NCBI GenBank assembly: GCA_947650285.1 | Contig: CANTFL010000428.1 | Coordinates: forward strand, 1-64,000 | Source of the DNA: Hyaloperonospora brassicae | Lineage: Eukaryota; Oomycota; Peronosporomycetes; Peronosporales; Peronosporaceae | Reading direction: 5' to 3' | DNA length: 64,000 nucleotides | Shown: one piece after another, positions 1-9,586 of the stretch | Numbering within the stretch: the stretch's first letter is position 1 | Layout of the letters: each line of letters begins with the position of its first letter | The notes under the pieces: model-generated | What the model saw: the letters and a program-made list of their open reading frames with translations, nothing else | Database searches by the model: none | What the model was told of the DNA's origin: nothing | Translations under genes and position numbers: made by a program

Positions 1-3000
1 TTGTAGAAGCACCATATTTCATTTTCACAGTACAAAAAGAAACGATCATCTGCGTCTTTGCTTCACATACCAAAGACGCAATCTTCGGTATACATGACCC
101 ACTTTCCGATAAAACTAGATGTCATTGATGTCAGCGACCCTGTCGGATTGAAACAACTGCAGCGCTGATCTTTGCTATCGATTGGAAGTCTTCTGATTAC
201 CAGCTGATTGTAAGTGGCGAAAGGATTGGCTACGTCCGTACAATACTACATCACTGACCTGTCGAAGGATTTGCTTAGCTTATCGACGACATACACGTTG
301 GCCGGCCGAGTACCCACGCTGATGTGTAGGCGAACTATGTCATAAAGATAGCGTATCAGCAAGCTACAAAACTGGACCTCAACTGTCGGATCTTAATGAT
401 CCTTCTGTAGGTATTATGCGGGGTGGCATTCACAAGATCGCTGATGCTACACCGGTAATCCACTGGCACCCAGACACGGACGAACAACGGAAACGGTACT
501 ACTTACTCGCGTGCAGATGTCCCTTATTCATTTTGCGTATCTGTAGGTAGGGCGGGTCGATCTACCCTCAGAAAACAAATGCTCGATGATAAACAGAATA
601 GGGTGCGAGAAAGAGGCAATCACGTGAGAGCCCTTCACACGGTCACGAACATTGCTAGGTCTCACCGTAGGAATTCAGGGATCTACGACGAAATCTCATC
701 CAATCCAGCTTAACCTTCAAACCACTTGACATTGATTTTCTTCACACAACTTCTTCGATACTAAAACGTGACATTGCCTCGCTTCGCTTCCCTCATTCGA
801 TCATGGATGGAGCTGTTGTGGTAGTTCGTATTGACTTTGGCCAAGCGATCCAAAGATGGTACATGAGACGCAATAGAAGCTGTTGGTCGCCTGGAGGCCA
901 ACATGGCTTACTTCAGATAAAAATGGCACGTGTGTCGAAGAATTAGAATGAGTCGTACCTTATCAAATATCAATTACACTAGTTCTACACCACACTCTGC
1001 CTTCAGGCTAAGACATGATCAAAGTTGGATATTGTATATAAAAGACTATTGTGCATGAGCAATTGATGTCCGTGTCATTCCGATAAATTGCACTATTGTG
1101 ATCGATCATTGGTCTGTCCATTTCTACCAAGCGAGATGCCGGACGTAGTGTGCGTAAGTCTACTACACACAGTATGCATTTTAGGTCAAATATTCGTCGA
1201 TTAACCAAGAATTTCAGTCTTTTGGCGAAATCGTTATAACCGCTTCTCCTGTAAAATGTTGCACTCCAATTTAGCTTAACTATACTAAGTAAATGAACAT
1301 AACTTGTTATTTAGCGACCGTATAAGCCCAATTTACGTGTAAATGATGGTAATAAGTCACACCTTTGCAGCGGCATTCATTAGCTTTTGATGTCAGTTCC
1401 ATAGAGGTGTAGAGAGCATCAATCTAGCTTTCTAAATCAACACACGGCTCATACAAGCATCATTAGTCTTTTATCAGACAGAGATATGGACGCTAGTATG
1501 GTGCACGATCTCTCAACTTCTAAAATTTCTGCTAAATTTGTCAACTTACTAATATGCTTGTCATCCCTATGCTCACAATACTCGTAGCCGAATCGTATAT
1601 CGAATTGGAATTACCTGACGATTCTTTCATTCCACCGTCGATGTTTCCCGATACACTTAAAATTTAAAACTCGTGGATCTACTCGGCACGTGAAGAATTT
1701 ACAAGTGTAGCAACGTAGCATGTACCGAATAACATGGGCAATCTGATCTGCAAGCAAGCATTCTTGTACAGCGCGTTAAGATTTCCATATGACTTACAAT
1801 TGTAAAATCTTTCGTGCGACACAAGAAAACTGCTGTCATACTCGATCGTGCACATCCTTTGAAATAGCTCGTTCGGGTAAAATTTGCTACACGCCACTAG
1901 CGATAAGTCATTTACAACCGCTGGAATATACCCGAATACATGCTGATCAAATTGATCATGTCAAAGAGGAACGAAGCAAAAAAATCGGTATGAACAAATT
2001 CATCAGATGTCTCCGCGTGTACCCCGTTCACCCGACTGACCATATCGAGCCCATGTTTGCTTTTATAGACGTATTAAACTTATTACCACGCCTAGAGTTC
2101 TCGCGCACCAAGTTAGGACAGTACACTACATTTTCACGAATATTTTTTGACCCCAGTCGATCTTTCTTGTTCACCCATTGTATAAATACACATCTTCCTC
2201 ACAAAATTCGATATCGGTTTTCCCCAGAAAAGTGTCGATGGTTTCGTCGCTTGGGCGAACCCTTTATTTATAAGGGCTAACGTCGTAAACTTCAATCCAG
2301 GTTCTTGTCAGTCGCAGCAGCTGCTATCTTGAAGTCTGAATTGCGTTTGGAATGTCCACGTTTGAATGACTACACAATAGTCAGTGTAATGATTGGTCAC
2401 AGCACCCTGTAATAATTATATTCAACGATAGGCAGTCAGCAGTGTCCGAAAGACGAATATGTCACAAGCAAAGCATTAGCCACGAAGATTAAGCAGTAAT
2501 AGTTCTTTTCCACGTCTCCGTAGTCCTAAATTAAACACGCAATTGGTCTCTGAAGGTATGCTATCAGTCAATCGAAGCCATCTGATTTTATTTCAACAGA
2601 ATGACCCCGGCATTGTACTCTGTAGTCTTCATCGGTATGTTGCATCAAATAGATATTTTGGAGTGTAGGGTAATTAAGCGTCAATCAATAAAAAGCATTC
2701 CAGAACCATCAAACCGCGCAAAAATTTTAAAACTGTGGTAGGTGATAAGCGGTGCACACCCGTGTATGGCGAAATTTATTTATCTTCCAAAAATGAGGCG
2801 CGCTGGTGCGGCGTGTGCTAATCGAACGATCACTTGAAAATTTTTTCACGCGACGCGTTGAAACAAAATAATTGGTATCGTTGTCTAGTTTTAATACCAA
2901 ACGACGTCGTGACATCTACCAGTGCGTTCACGTCAGTGTTCTTCCACGTAGAATCATACCTACTAATTAATTATCCAAAAAATTGTCATTAGCGTCTTGT

Positions 3001-3480
3001 TTCAAAATGCACATTAATGCAGACCTTTTTCTCGACATAAACGCTGAAGTTGTGTTACAATATATATTATTTTTGTTCCTGTCGAGTATATCGATGGTCT
3101 TGGCGTGCCATGTATATATACATTTATGTCACATGAAAAACCATTGCCTGTTTTCATGTCCAAGGTTTGATTATCAAGTACTAGTCATTTGAAGTAAAGC
3201 AGTGTATGAAGGTGAAGTCCACAAGCATTGAAGCTTGTCAATAGTGTGTAGTATTCTCCGACCACATCTATCCATACACTTAATATTTGCCACGAGTCCA
3301 GCGGATTGGACCATAAAATAGCGATTATAAACGTTGGAGTTCGTTGCTGCACCATTATTTACTTGCGTGGCCGAAGCTATGTACAACGGTCTTCATATAT
3401 TTACCATCTGGTCTTAAATTCATTCATATTTTTTAATTTATATTAATACCGTAAAGTGCGCTCGCATCTTATCGAGTTCT
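1..3480. other. Left flank, no recognised gene
   Basis: I see no conserved domain, RNA gene or clear repeat in these bases. Open frames are short and have the composition of chance ORFs. The longest is 163 codons at 1789-2280 on the plus strand. It shows no motif, signal peptide or compositional bias that would support it, and an opposite-strand frame of 72 codons (1679-1897) partly overlaps it. The stretch is AT-richer than the gypsy elements to its right and lacks their dense hairpins. It is best read as decayed intergenic or transposon DNA. Confidence 0.5.
1789..2280 (+). CDS. Doubtful 163-aa hypothetical ORF
   Basis: An ATG-initiated frame of 163 codons ending in TAA. I do not recognise the product. 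It has no signal peptide, membrane segment, repeat or metal-binding pattern. It lies alone in a gene-poor flank with no neighbour to suggest a role. A chance ORF in decayed DNA is the likelier explanation; it is listed only because it is the longest frame in the first 3.5 kb. Confidence 0.12.
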   Translation: MTYNCKIFRATQENCCHTRSCTSFEIARSGKICYTPLAISHLQPLEYTRIHADQIDHVKEERSKKIGMNKFIRCLRVYPVHPTDHIEPMFAFIDVLNLLPRLEFSRTKLGQYTTFSRIFFDPSRSFLFTHCINTHLPHKIRYRFSPEKCRWFRRLGEPFIYKG

Positions 3481-3566
3481 TCGATTATAAACTAATGGCG
3501 AGGATCATTGCATAACAGCTGCGTATTACCCTCTAGCGGCGGTTACATCCTCATCACCATGTCTGT

Positions 3567-5130
3567 GTGCCGGTCAGCTGTATCCATTCGGTGACGGACT
3601 ACTTCCTCGTAGCCCAGGCCGTCGCGTCGGCCACGAATGAGTGTTGCTGCGCAATTGCAATCTCACTAAATTTTGCGAAGGCATGTGATACGTTAGATAA
3701 AACGTATCTCTTCGCGGCTCTACGGCGTCACGGATACCCGAATCACTTGGTGGATGCCGTCCGGGCCATTCACTCAGGAACTTCCGGTCCCTTTTTGGAC
3801 AACGTAGCCCGCTCTTGTAAGATGCCGACCACTAGGGACATCTGGCAAGATTTATCTCTAGCCCCACTCCTCTTCATATTGGTGCTAATTCGCTTTATTA
3901 AAATCTGGAAGAACTGTCGGGACCACAGGGTATCTCGCGACAGGCGAATTCGAACAAGCGTGTTCTCAAGGAAACAGAGTATCCTGACGACATGACTATC
4001 TACGTCAAGTCGACAGCCGAGATCCCGCAGGTTCTGGATATATTCGACATGTTTGACGAGGCCTCGGGTATCTAGCTCAACCTTATAAAAACGTTGTTTA
4101 TTGCTTTGCATCGATAGAAAATAACGCTGAATGCGTCGAGGCAGTGGCCGATAACGCTTCAGGCTGTCCCGAAATATGCAAGGTATCTAGGCCTACCTGT
4201 TGGCAGCAGACGCGGGGCCGAACACGCATGGTATCTTGCTGAGTGTCACATTCGTATGCAGATCCATTTAACGAGTCATTAGACTCTTAATGTGGAACAA
4301 CGAGCCAAAGCGGCGGCGGCCGTCATCGTCCCAAAATTACTGTACGTCGCGCACCATGCCTCGCTCTCCACCGCCTATGTGACACGGCTTTCCAAGTTTA
4401 TAAGAGCTTACACTTGACACGGCTATTTTGGCTACCTAAATGCTCGTTGTGCGACCTGGCTTAATGAGCTTGTTGCCGGCCTCCCCAGACCGGATGGTGG
4501 TCTGGCTGTTTCCAATCTAAAAGGAAAACTGCTTGTCATGGTTCCAGTAACAGTGGATATCTGAAGCTACACGGCGATGTGCACGGATTTGCGCTGGGGT
4601 GACATCATGTTGGAATCGTCGCATCTGCCGCACACAACATCTACAAGCTGCACGCTTGGATACACAGCCCGTCACCTCTTGGGCTTTCTGTCAGGCTGTT
4701 TGGTGTGGACTACAGGAGAAGCATGTTGAATGATCATGCCCTTCCATGCCCGGCGCCCTAGCACGTGAGCATTGTCGCAGGATTTGCAACCCTAGTACAT
4801 GCGACGCTCCCAATGTATCTTGGCTGAGACGACAACTGATCGTTGGGCACCCCCTCACTTCTTGGTATCCACCTTGACCTAGCCCATGATTTTCTTCGAG
4901 CTACTTATGAACCTAAGATGACAAAGTATTGGCTGCCGTGCTTGAAGCTCCGTTGTTTGTGGCTGCTCGACGAGTGCGGCAGTCCCCTGCAAGACGTAGA
5001 TAACTAAATCCCGGCACTGTCCTCGAGCCCAGTTGGAACCTATATATCCTGGGCCAGGAGTTCTGGGCCAAACCTTATATCTACTGTTCGACGCATTGGG
5101 CCCGACCCCGCTTGCAAGCCTTTCTGGTGG
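3567..5130 (+). pseudogene. LINE reverse transcriptase remnant
   Basis: Translation in shifting plus-strand frames gives the RT domain of a non-LTR retrotransposon, which would nick target DNA and copy element RNA into it. The first block is FAKACDTLDKTYLFAALRRH near 3690-3730, matching the usual LDFAKAYDTLDR region, but with Asn in place of the catalytic Asp. About 250 bases on, positions 3980-3991 encode YPDD, the degenerate YADD catalytic box, followed by TIYV. Further right come an AKAAAAVIVPKLLY segment and WLNELVAGLPRPDGGLAV (about 4310-4530), typical of the LINE thumb and linker. Stops and frameshifts separate the blocks, so it is dead. Its 3' continuation lies at 6.15-6.72 kb and, beyond element A, at 14.7-15.7 kb. 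Confidence 0.8.
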
Positions 5131-5559
5131 CATTTATTTCGAACTTTCCTGAACTTCTGTATAATTGCTACCCCCGATACCGCGATCCCGATGGTGGATG
5201 TGCCGTCTGAAACGCCTGTTGACGCCCAGCTGGGAGCGACGAAAAGAGATTACGAGGTTATACGTTTACATGTCAGGATGAACGGTGCGAACACTGTTAC
5301 TAATGTTGTGCGTCATCTTGGGACGAGGCGCTTGAAGACTTCAGCCGTGGGTTGGTGGCACTGTAATGAAGTGCTTTCGAAGAAAATTAGACCCAGAGGC
5401 CTTAACGGTGAAGGGACAAGAAGGGGTCATCCCCAGGGAAGGGAGTGTCCGAAAGAGGTTGAGCCTTCATTAAAAGGGGTTCGCAGGACCAATCATTAGG
5501 ATGTTGTTTCCAACGTGCCGTTTGAGCGGTACCGACAGAAGACGACCGCAACTGCTCAC

Positions 5560-5706
5560 TGATAGACCCGGCCCCTCACAAGTAGACCTGGTTTCTCATC
5601 GGTTGACTTAGGTCTTTCACTGGGTGACCCGGTCCCTACGCGTCAAACCTGAGTCCCTCGATGGTAGACCTAGACCCTTCTCCATAGACCAGGTCCCCGG
5701 AGGTCC
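5560..5706. repeat. Degenerate ~22-bp tandem repeat
   Basis: About seven imperfect units of roughly 20-22 bp built on TAGACCTGGTCCCTCG occur head to tail. Recurring blocks are TAGACCCGGCCCCTC, TAGACCTGGTTTCTC, TGACCCGGTCCCTAC, TAGACCTAGACCCTTC and TAGACCAGGTCCCC. The array lies inside the decayed LINE and has no obvious reading frame of its own. It may be a minisatellite that arose within the element. Confidence 0.5.
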
Positions 5707-6149
5707 AGCTACTCTTGACCAGTCACAATAAGAGTTAGTGCACCATGAAAGGATAAAGTAGAGAAGCTTAAGTATATGACTATATTGAAAATATCTCATT
5801 TTGCGATCTATGTGGCACGTCATCGTCGTGCGTAAAGGGATAACTTATTTAGACTGCCCGCCTGTTCCGGGTAAGGTATACAATTTAGCCTCCCCCCTAC
5901 AGTTGCGTGGCGAGACCAAGCTTAAGCAGAACCCAGGAAGTATTTGACCTGTGAGTTTGCCCGAGTTGCGACCCCCGCAAGATCCGCTATCTGAAGTGGC
6001 ATCCCAACTTAGCGGTTAACGAGAACATTAAAGACCAGGAGGATAACCCCCTGTGATTATAAAAGGGACAGGAGATACGAGCTACCTGAAGGGTTTGGTT
6101 ATGAGCCCACTGTCGACCGAGCCGATCGATTATCCACCTACTGGACCAC

Positions 6150-6721
6150 CGAGTGAAGCATATCCACACGGGGTCCAAGGTCAACTTTTGTCAAGGCTAC
6201 CATACCTCAGTCTCCGTCCGAGTCTACCGAAGAGCTCAACCCACCAGCCGACGGGTACAAAAGGTGTGGCAAGGTCTATACGCGGCATCGGAGTACCCCC
6301 CCCGTAAGTCGGTTGTCCACCACAGTGAGTATTTTAAGGGCTCATCACGCAGTTTTAATACCCTAATCCACCAAGACACTGACCACATTTTCAAATAACG
6401 ACCAAAACCGGCCTTGCACCGGGCGGTGGGGTTAGCATTCCATAAGGCCACACAGAGCGCTTCAGGGCACACTAAAAACTGGCGGCTTTGGCTCATACCA
6501 GGAGGCCGGGGTGCGGGAGGTTGCTGGCCGACGCGAGGCCTGGTCGGCTGATAATGAGTAGCAAAGGGGGGCACTATTTAAGGACAAATTGCGTCGCACT
6601 ACAGGTGGCACGGCCACGGCAGAATGCATATGAGAATTAAATTGAGAGCCACCTCCATGTGGGACTCGCACCGACAGTTTCCGGGTTGCCCTTTACTGGA
6701 AAGTCAACAACATTACGTGAC
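6150..6721 (+). pseudogene. LINE middle segment left of element A
   Basis: Plus-strand frames give VWQGLYAASEYPPRKSVVHH, FKGSSRSFNTLIHQD and GLAFHKATQSASGHTKNWRL in order, the sort of inter-domain sequence found between RT and RNase H in oomycete LINEs (family impression, not searched). The segment ends exactly at the GTGAC target duplication of element A. Frame and content resume at 14714, where TYAQYWWYYAAAHFRWRVRL is encoded. This supports one LINE copy interrupted by the gypsy insertion. Several stops break the frame. Confidence 0.55.
6717..6721. repeat. Target site duplication of element A (left)
   Basis: GTGAC directly abuts the TGTAACGGGG terminus and is repeated at 14714-14718 beyond the right LTR. 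Five bases is the usual staggered cut of gypsy integrases. The duplication interrupts LINE sequence. Confidence 0.9.
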
Positions 6722-7113
6722 TGTAACGGGGCACACCCTTGCGTAACTTAACGCAAGGGATTTGGGTGCCCCGACGGACGTACACGTGGCAAGCGAAGAA
6801 GCGTAGGTAGGGTAAAAGTAGAACTGTTATATTAATAAATTAAGTCTTTAAACTACTGTCTCTTCGTTTGACTTAATTCAATTATACTAATATAACTGCA
6901 TGTATGGTGACGTCTCGTCACCACTCATTGCGCGCGTCTTGCGGCGATTGGTGGGTTGATATCATCACGATATCAACCAATGAACAGACCCTTTGGTCGA
7001 CCCTTCAATATCACCACTATCGGTGATATTGTTTTAAAGAATATCCATCTTCATATTCTTTATTGTCACTTTCCTTAAAGTGACAATTTCATGTAACGGG
7101 CAGCCCCGTTACA
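6722..7113 (-). repeat. Element A 3' LTR (left copy)
   Basis: 392 bp, beginning TG and ending CA, with inverted ends TGTAACGGGGC and GCCCCGTTACA. It consists largely of successive hairpins: 6736-6744 with 6751-6759 (9 bp), GGTGACG with CGTCACC, GTTGATATC with GATATCAAC, AATATCACC with GGTGATATT, and 7062-7072 with 7077-7087 (11 bp). The partner LTR at 14324-14713 differs by only a few substitutions and short indels. No TATA box could be singled out with confidence. Confidence 0.92.
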
Positions 7114-7128
7114 TCACCCCCCCTTAAC
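7114..7128 (-). promoter_or_regulatory. Polypurine tract, element A
   Basis: On the minus strand this reads GTTAAGGGGGGGTGA immediately before the 3' LTR. It is the expected RNase H-resistant primer for plus-strand DNA synthesis. Element B has the same G-run at 27644-27656 directly before its 3' LTR. Confidence 0.85.
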
Positions 7129-7252
7129 TGATAGTCACCGTGTGACTATCGAAAATATTGTCGCCACTCATTCGTCACCATTGGGACAGGGAGCACTTGT
7201 TGGGTCAATTCCGTTCATAACTCTGACCTGACCTCGGATAGTAAACATTTCT

Positions 7253-8857
7253 ATGCGAGGTGACTCAAGACCCACACAGCCTGGTGCTGTGCCAGCCTCT
7301 GCGGCAGACGCTTCGTCGTCTGCCGCCCCTTCTTCGCCTGCAGCAACAGGTGCTGCAGGTGCACGCGGTATCACACCGCGTGCGCACGATGACCCTGATG
7401 TAGAGGTCATCTACTCTGGCGAGTCAGACGTGTCTGACTCGGGAAATGCTCCAGAGGCGTCTCGCTCACCGGCGACGCCACAGTATTCGCCAAGACCACT
7501 GCCGAACGAACGGACTCGTGATTTGCATCACAGTCTGTTTGGCAGTGATGATGATGATGATCAGGGTGGTGAGGAATATCATTCCTTACCACCGCCGACT
7601 CGTGCTTCTTCGCACGAGCGTGATGACGACGGCGTGAGCCGTCGTCATTATGGGAGCCGTGGTACCGACAGAGGTACCGCTTCGAAGCGTGATGACCCGA
7701 AGCCGTGGCGTCTGCCCGAGCGGCTCATCAACAGCTTGTCTCACGAGACAGACCAACACCATCGAATACCCTTATTCGATGCAACCGAGCTTCACGGCTT
7801 GAGTCCCAGCGCGACTAACTTTCGCGCTGAAGAAGATTTTTATCTTGATGTCTTTCTTAGACATCGATGGTAAAACGGCAACCAAAAGTGTGACAAAAAC
7901 TCGCGTTTGGCAGCGTGGAACGCGTTCGTCCAAAACGTAAAAAATTTTAGAAGTGAAGGGTGGCTCAAGAAGCTTGAGGCAGTACGCCTCAGGTTCGAAA
8001 GACGAACGCCAACCGGTGCCAAGTACCGGTTGCATCGTTTATCAAGTGAGGCCGGCATTCCTTGCCTCACATGGGGAGACCCTTGTGCGAGTTGTGCTGA
8101 AAACTCGCAACGTGCGCAGAGGGACGTGTATTCCCTAGATTTGCCCTGGGGAAGGGCACACATCTCGGCTGAGATGCGTGACGCGATTGCAAACTTGCAC
8201 TCCGTCTACAAGCGCCTAGGGCGAGTGTTTACCGATGGGCCCTCGGACTCATCGGACGGGTCTCGTCACACTGGCGGACGAGACCTTCAACATCCATCAA
8301 CAGCTGGGAGCGGGGCTCCCAGCTGTTCCAAGAGGGTGGATACCCCCGCCACTGGACGAGGTAGCTCGTCCTTGATCCTGAATCGTCACGGTGATTCAAG
8401 ATACGCTCCACTATAAAGCGTTGACCAATGTGAGCATCCGCCAAAGGATGTGGTGGAGGAGGAAAGACCTCCTCCAGATGATTCTGCTCACCATCTCGAC
8501 CCTTACGAGATGGATCGCACAATCGATGAATTGCGCGATGACTTGAAGCACGAGCGCGATCGGCGCTACGCTTTGACCGATACCGTGCGGAAGAACCGCG
8601 AGGGTCACGAGGCTGATCGGGCGAGGGATCGCGCCGATTATGCCACGGCGCAACTTCAGGTCGAGCGGGATGTCCGCTCCCTATTCGGCGAGCTGACGAC
8701 AGCTAGCGGGGAGATATCTCGGTTGAATACCGAGGTATCATATCTGCGCGACCAGACGGATCGTCTGAAGCGCGAACGCAAGAACTTGATGGATGTTCTT
8801 GAACGTGGGGGCTATCTTCATCGGAAGAAGAAGGCTCGTACTGACAGTACGACCTAA
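7253..8857 (+). pseudogene. Antisense ORF of element A (acidic, leucine zipper)
   Basis: This frame lies on the strand opposite gag-pol and is one phase from ATG 7253 to TAA at 8857, 534 codons, with two internal TAA codons (7871 and 8414). The first part is Ser/Pro/Ala-rich, then acidic: VIYSGESDVSDS and a run SDDDDDQ. A conserved core follows, IPLFDATELHGL, EEDFYLDVFLRHRW, then the stop and NGNQK. The C-terminal third is a charged coiled coil (DELRDDLKHERDRRYALTD) ending in leucines at strict seven-residue spacing (RLNTEVSYL, RDQTDRL, KRERKNL) and a basic HRKKKAR tail. Homologous frames occur in B, X and Y. No family is recognised. Function is unknown; a regulatory DNA- or protein-binding role is inference. 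Transcription would start near or in the 3' LTR, convergent with gag-pol. Confidence 0.7.
8229..8702 (-). pseudogene. Element A pol tail with chromodomain
   Basis: The frame continues from an Arg/Ser-rich linker into GQRFIVERILNHRDD, then [20 protein letters not shown] and [18 protein letters not shown]. This is a canonical chromodomain, with the aromatic Y/W-W cage region and the [13 protein letters not shown] core. In chromoviruses this domain guides integrase to modified chromatin. It closes pol with a stop at 8229. The frame is offset from the integrase C-terminal ORF (8703-9461), so a frameshift or missing base separates them. Every base here also lies inside the antisense frame on the plus strand. 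Confidence 0.85.
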
Positions 8858-9461
8858 GCCTCCCCACGTAAAATGTAGGATGCGTGCGCATCCTACGTGG
8901 CAATTCGAGTGTGTATGCATTGCCCTTGCGATGCAACACTCGAAATGGCCCAATGCATTTCGGCAGTAGTTTTCTACTGCCGACACTAGTGACTGCACGT
9001 CCAGGTAAGTTTACCGTAGACAGTAGTACTAAGTCGTTATCTTTAAATGAAAGAACATTTGCTCTTCCATTCTTGTCTGTGTTCCGTTTCTGACGGTCCA
9101 CCGCATTTGCGATGGAGTCCTGAACGAAACGGACTACCGCTTCTCGAGTCAGCAGGAAGTTCTCTGCTGACTCTTTGTTTTGTCTGGCAGTGCACTTCGT
9201 GCGCACTGCTAAGATATTGCTCTCTTCTTCAGCGAGGTTGTCTTCTTCCTCGCTGGCATAATCGTTGACGATGCTGAATATACCAGCATCGTCATCATCA
9301 TCCGAGTCAATAATAGCGTTGCCGCTATTATTGAGGTGGTGTATTTCATCGATGTCGACATTGTCGACATCGGCATCATACGTGACGACGTTTGCGTCGA
9401 CACGTGATGGGCAAGAGCCAAAACGGTTTTTGCTCGAGCGAGTCCCTCCCCCCTTATCCAA
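8703..9461 (-). pseudogene. Element A integrase C-terminal domain
   Basis: Holds the end of the integrase: REAVVRFVQDSIANAVDRQK, then NGRANVLSFKDNDLVLLSTV, LLPKCIGPFRVLHRKGNAY and LELPRRMRTHPTFYVGRLR. This is the DNA-binding GPY/F-type module of gypsy integrases (here GPFRVL). An acidic linker (DSDDDDDAGIFSIVNDYASE) precedes it. A one-base slip in a G-run near 9450 separates this frame from the integrase core. The tail past about 8857 overlaps the antisense frame. Confidence 0.8.
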
Positions 9462-9586
9462 GAGTTACACTCTATAAGGGTGGGCACTCGTGGATGGCGT
9501 AGGCCGTTCATGTAAAACGGTGTGTGCTGTGTTGAAGCATGCACCGAATTATTGATGGCGAATTCCTCCAGAAGAAGGAATTCGCT

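Noticed and set aside
5191..5499. 102-aa plus-strand ORF
   Set aside because: No motif and flanked by LINE pieces; likely a chance frame within the decayed element.
5560..5706. CRISPR-like array
   Set aside because: Units are contiguous and degenerate with no unique spacers, and the context is a eukaryotic LINE.
7253..8857. Possibility that the antisense frame is only a by-product of palindromic sequence
   Set aside because: Hairpins could open frames on both strands, but they do not explain shared acidic block, core motif and heptad leucines in three diverged subfamilies, nor the part beyond pol. Kept as a real feature, with the doubt stated.
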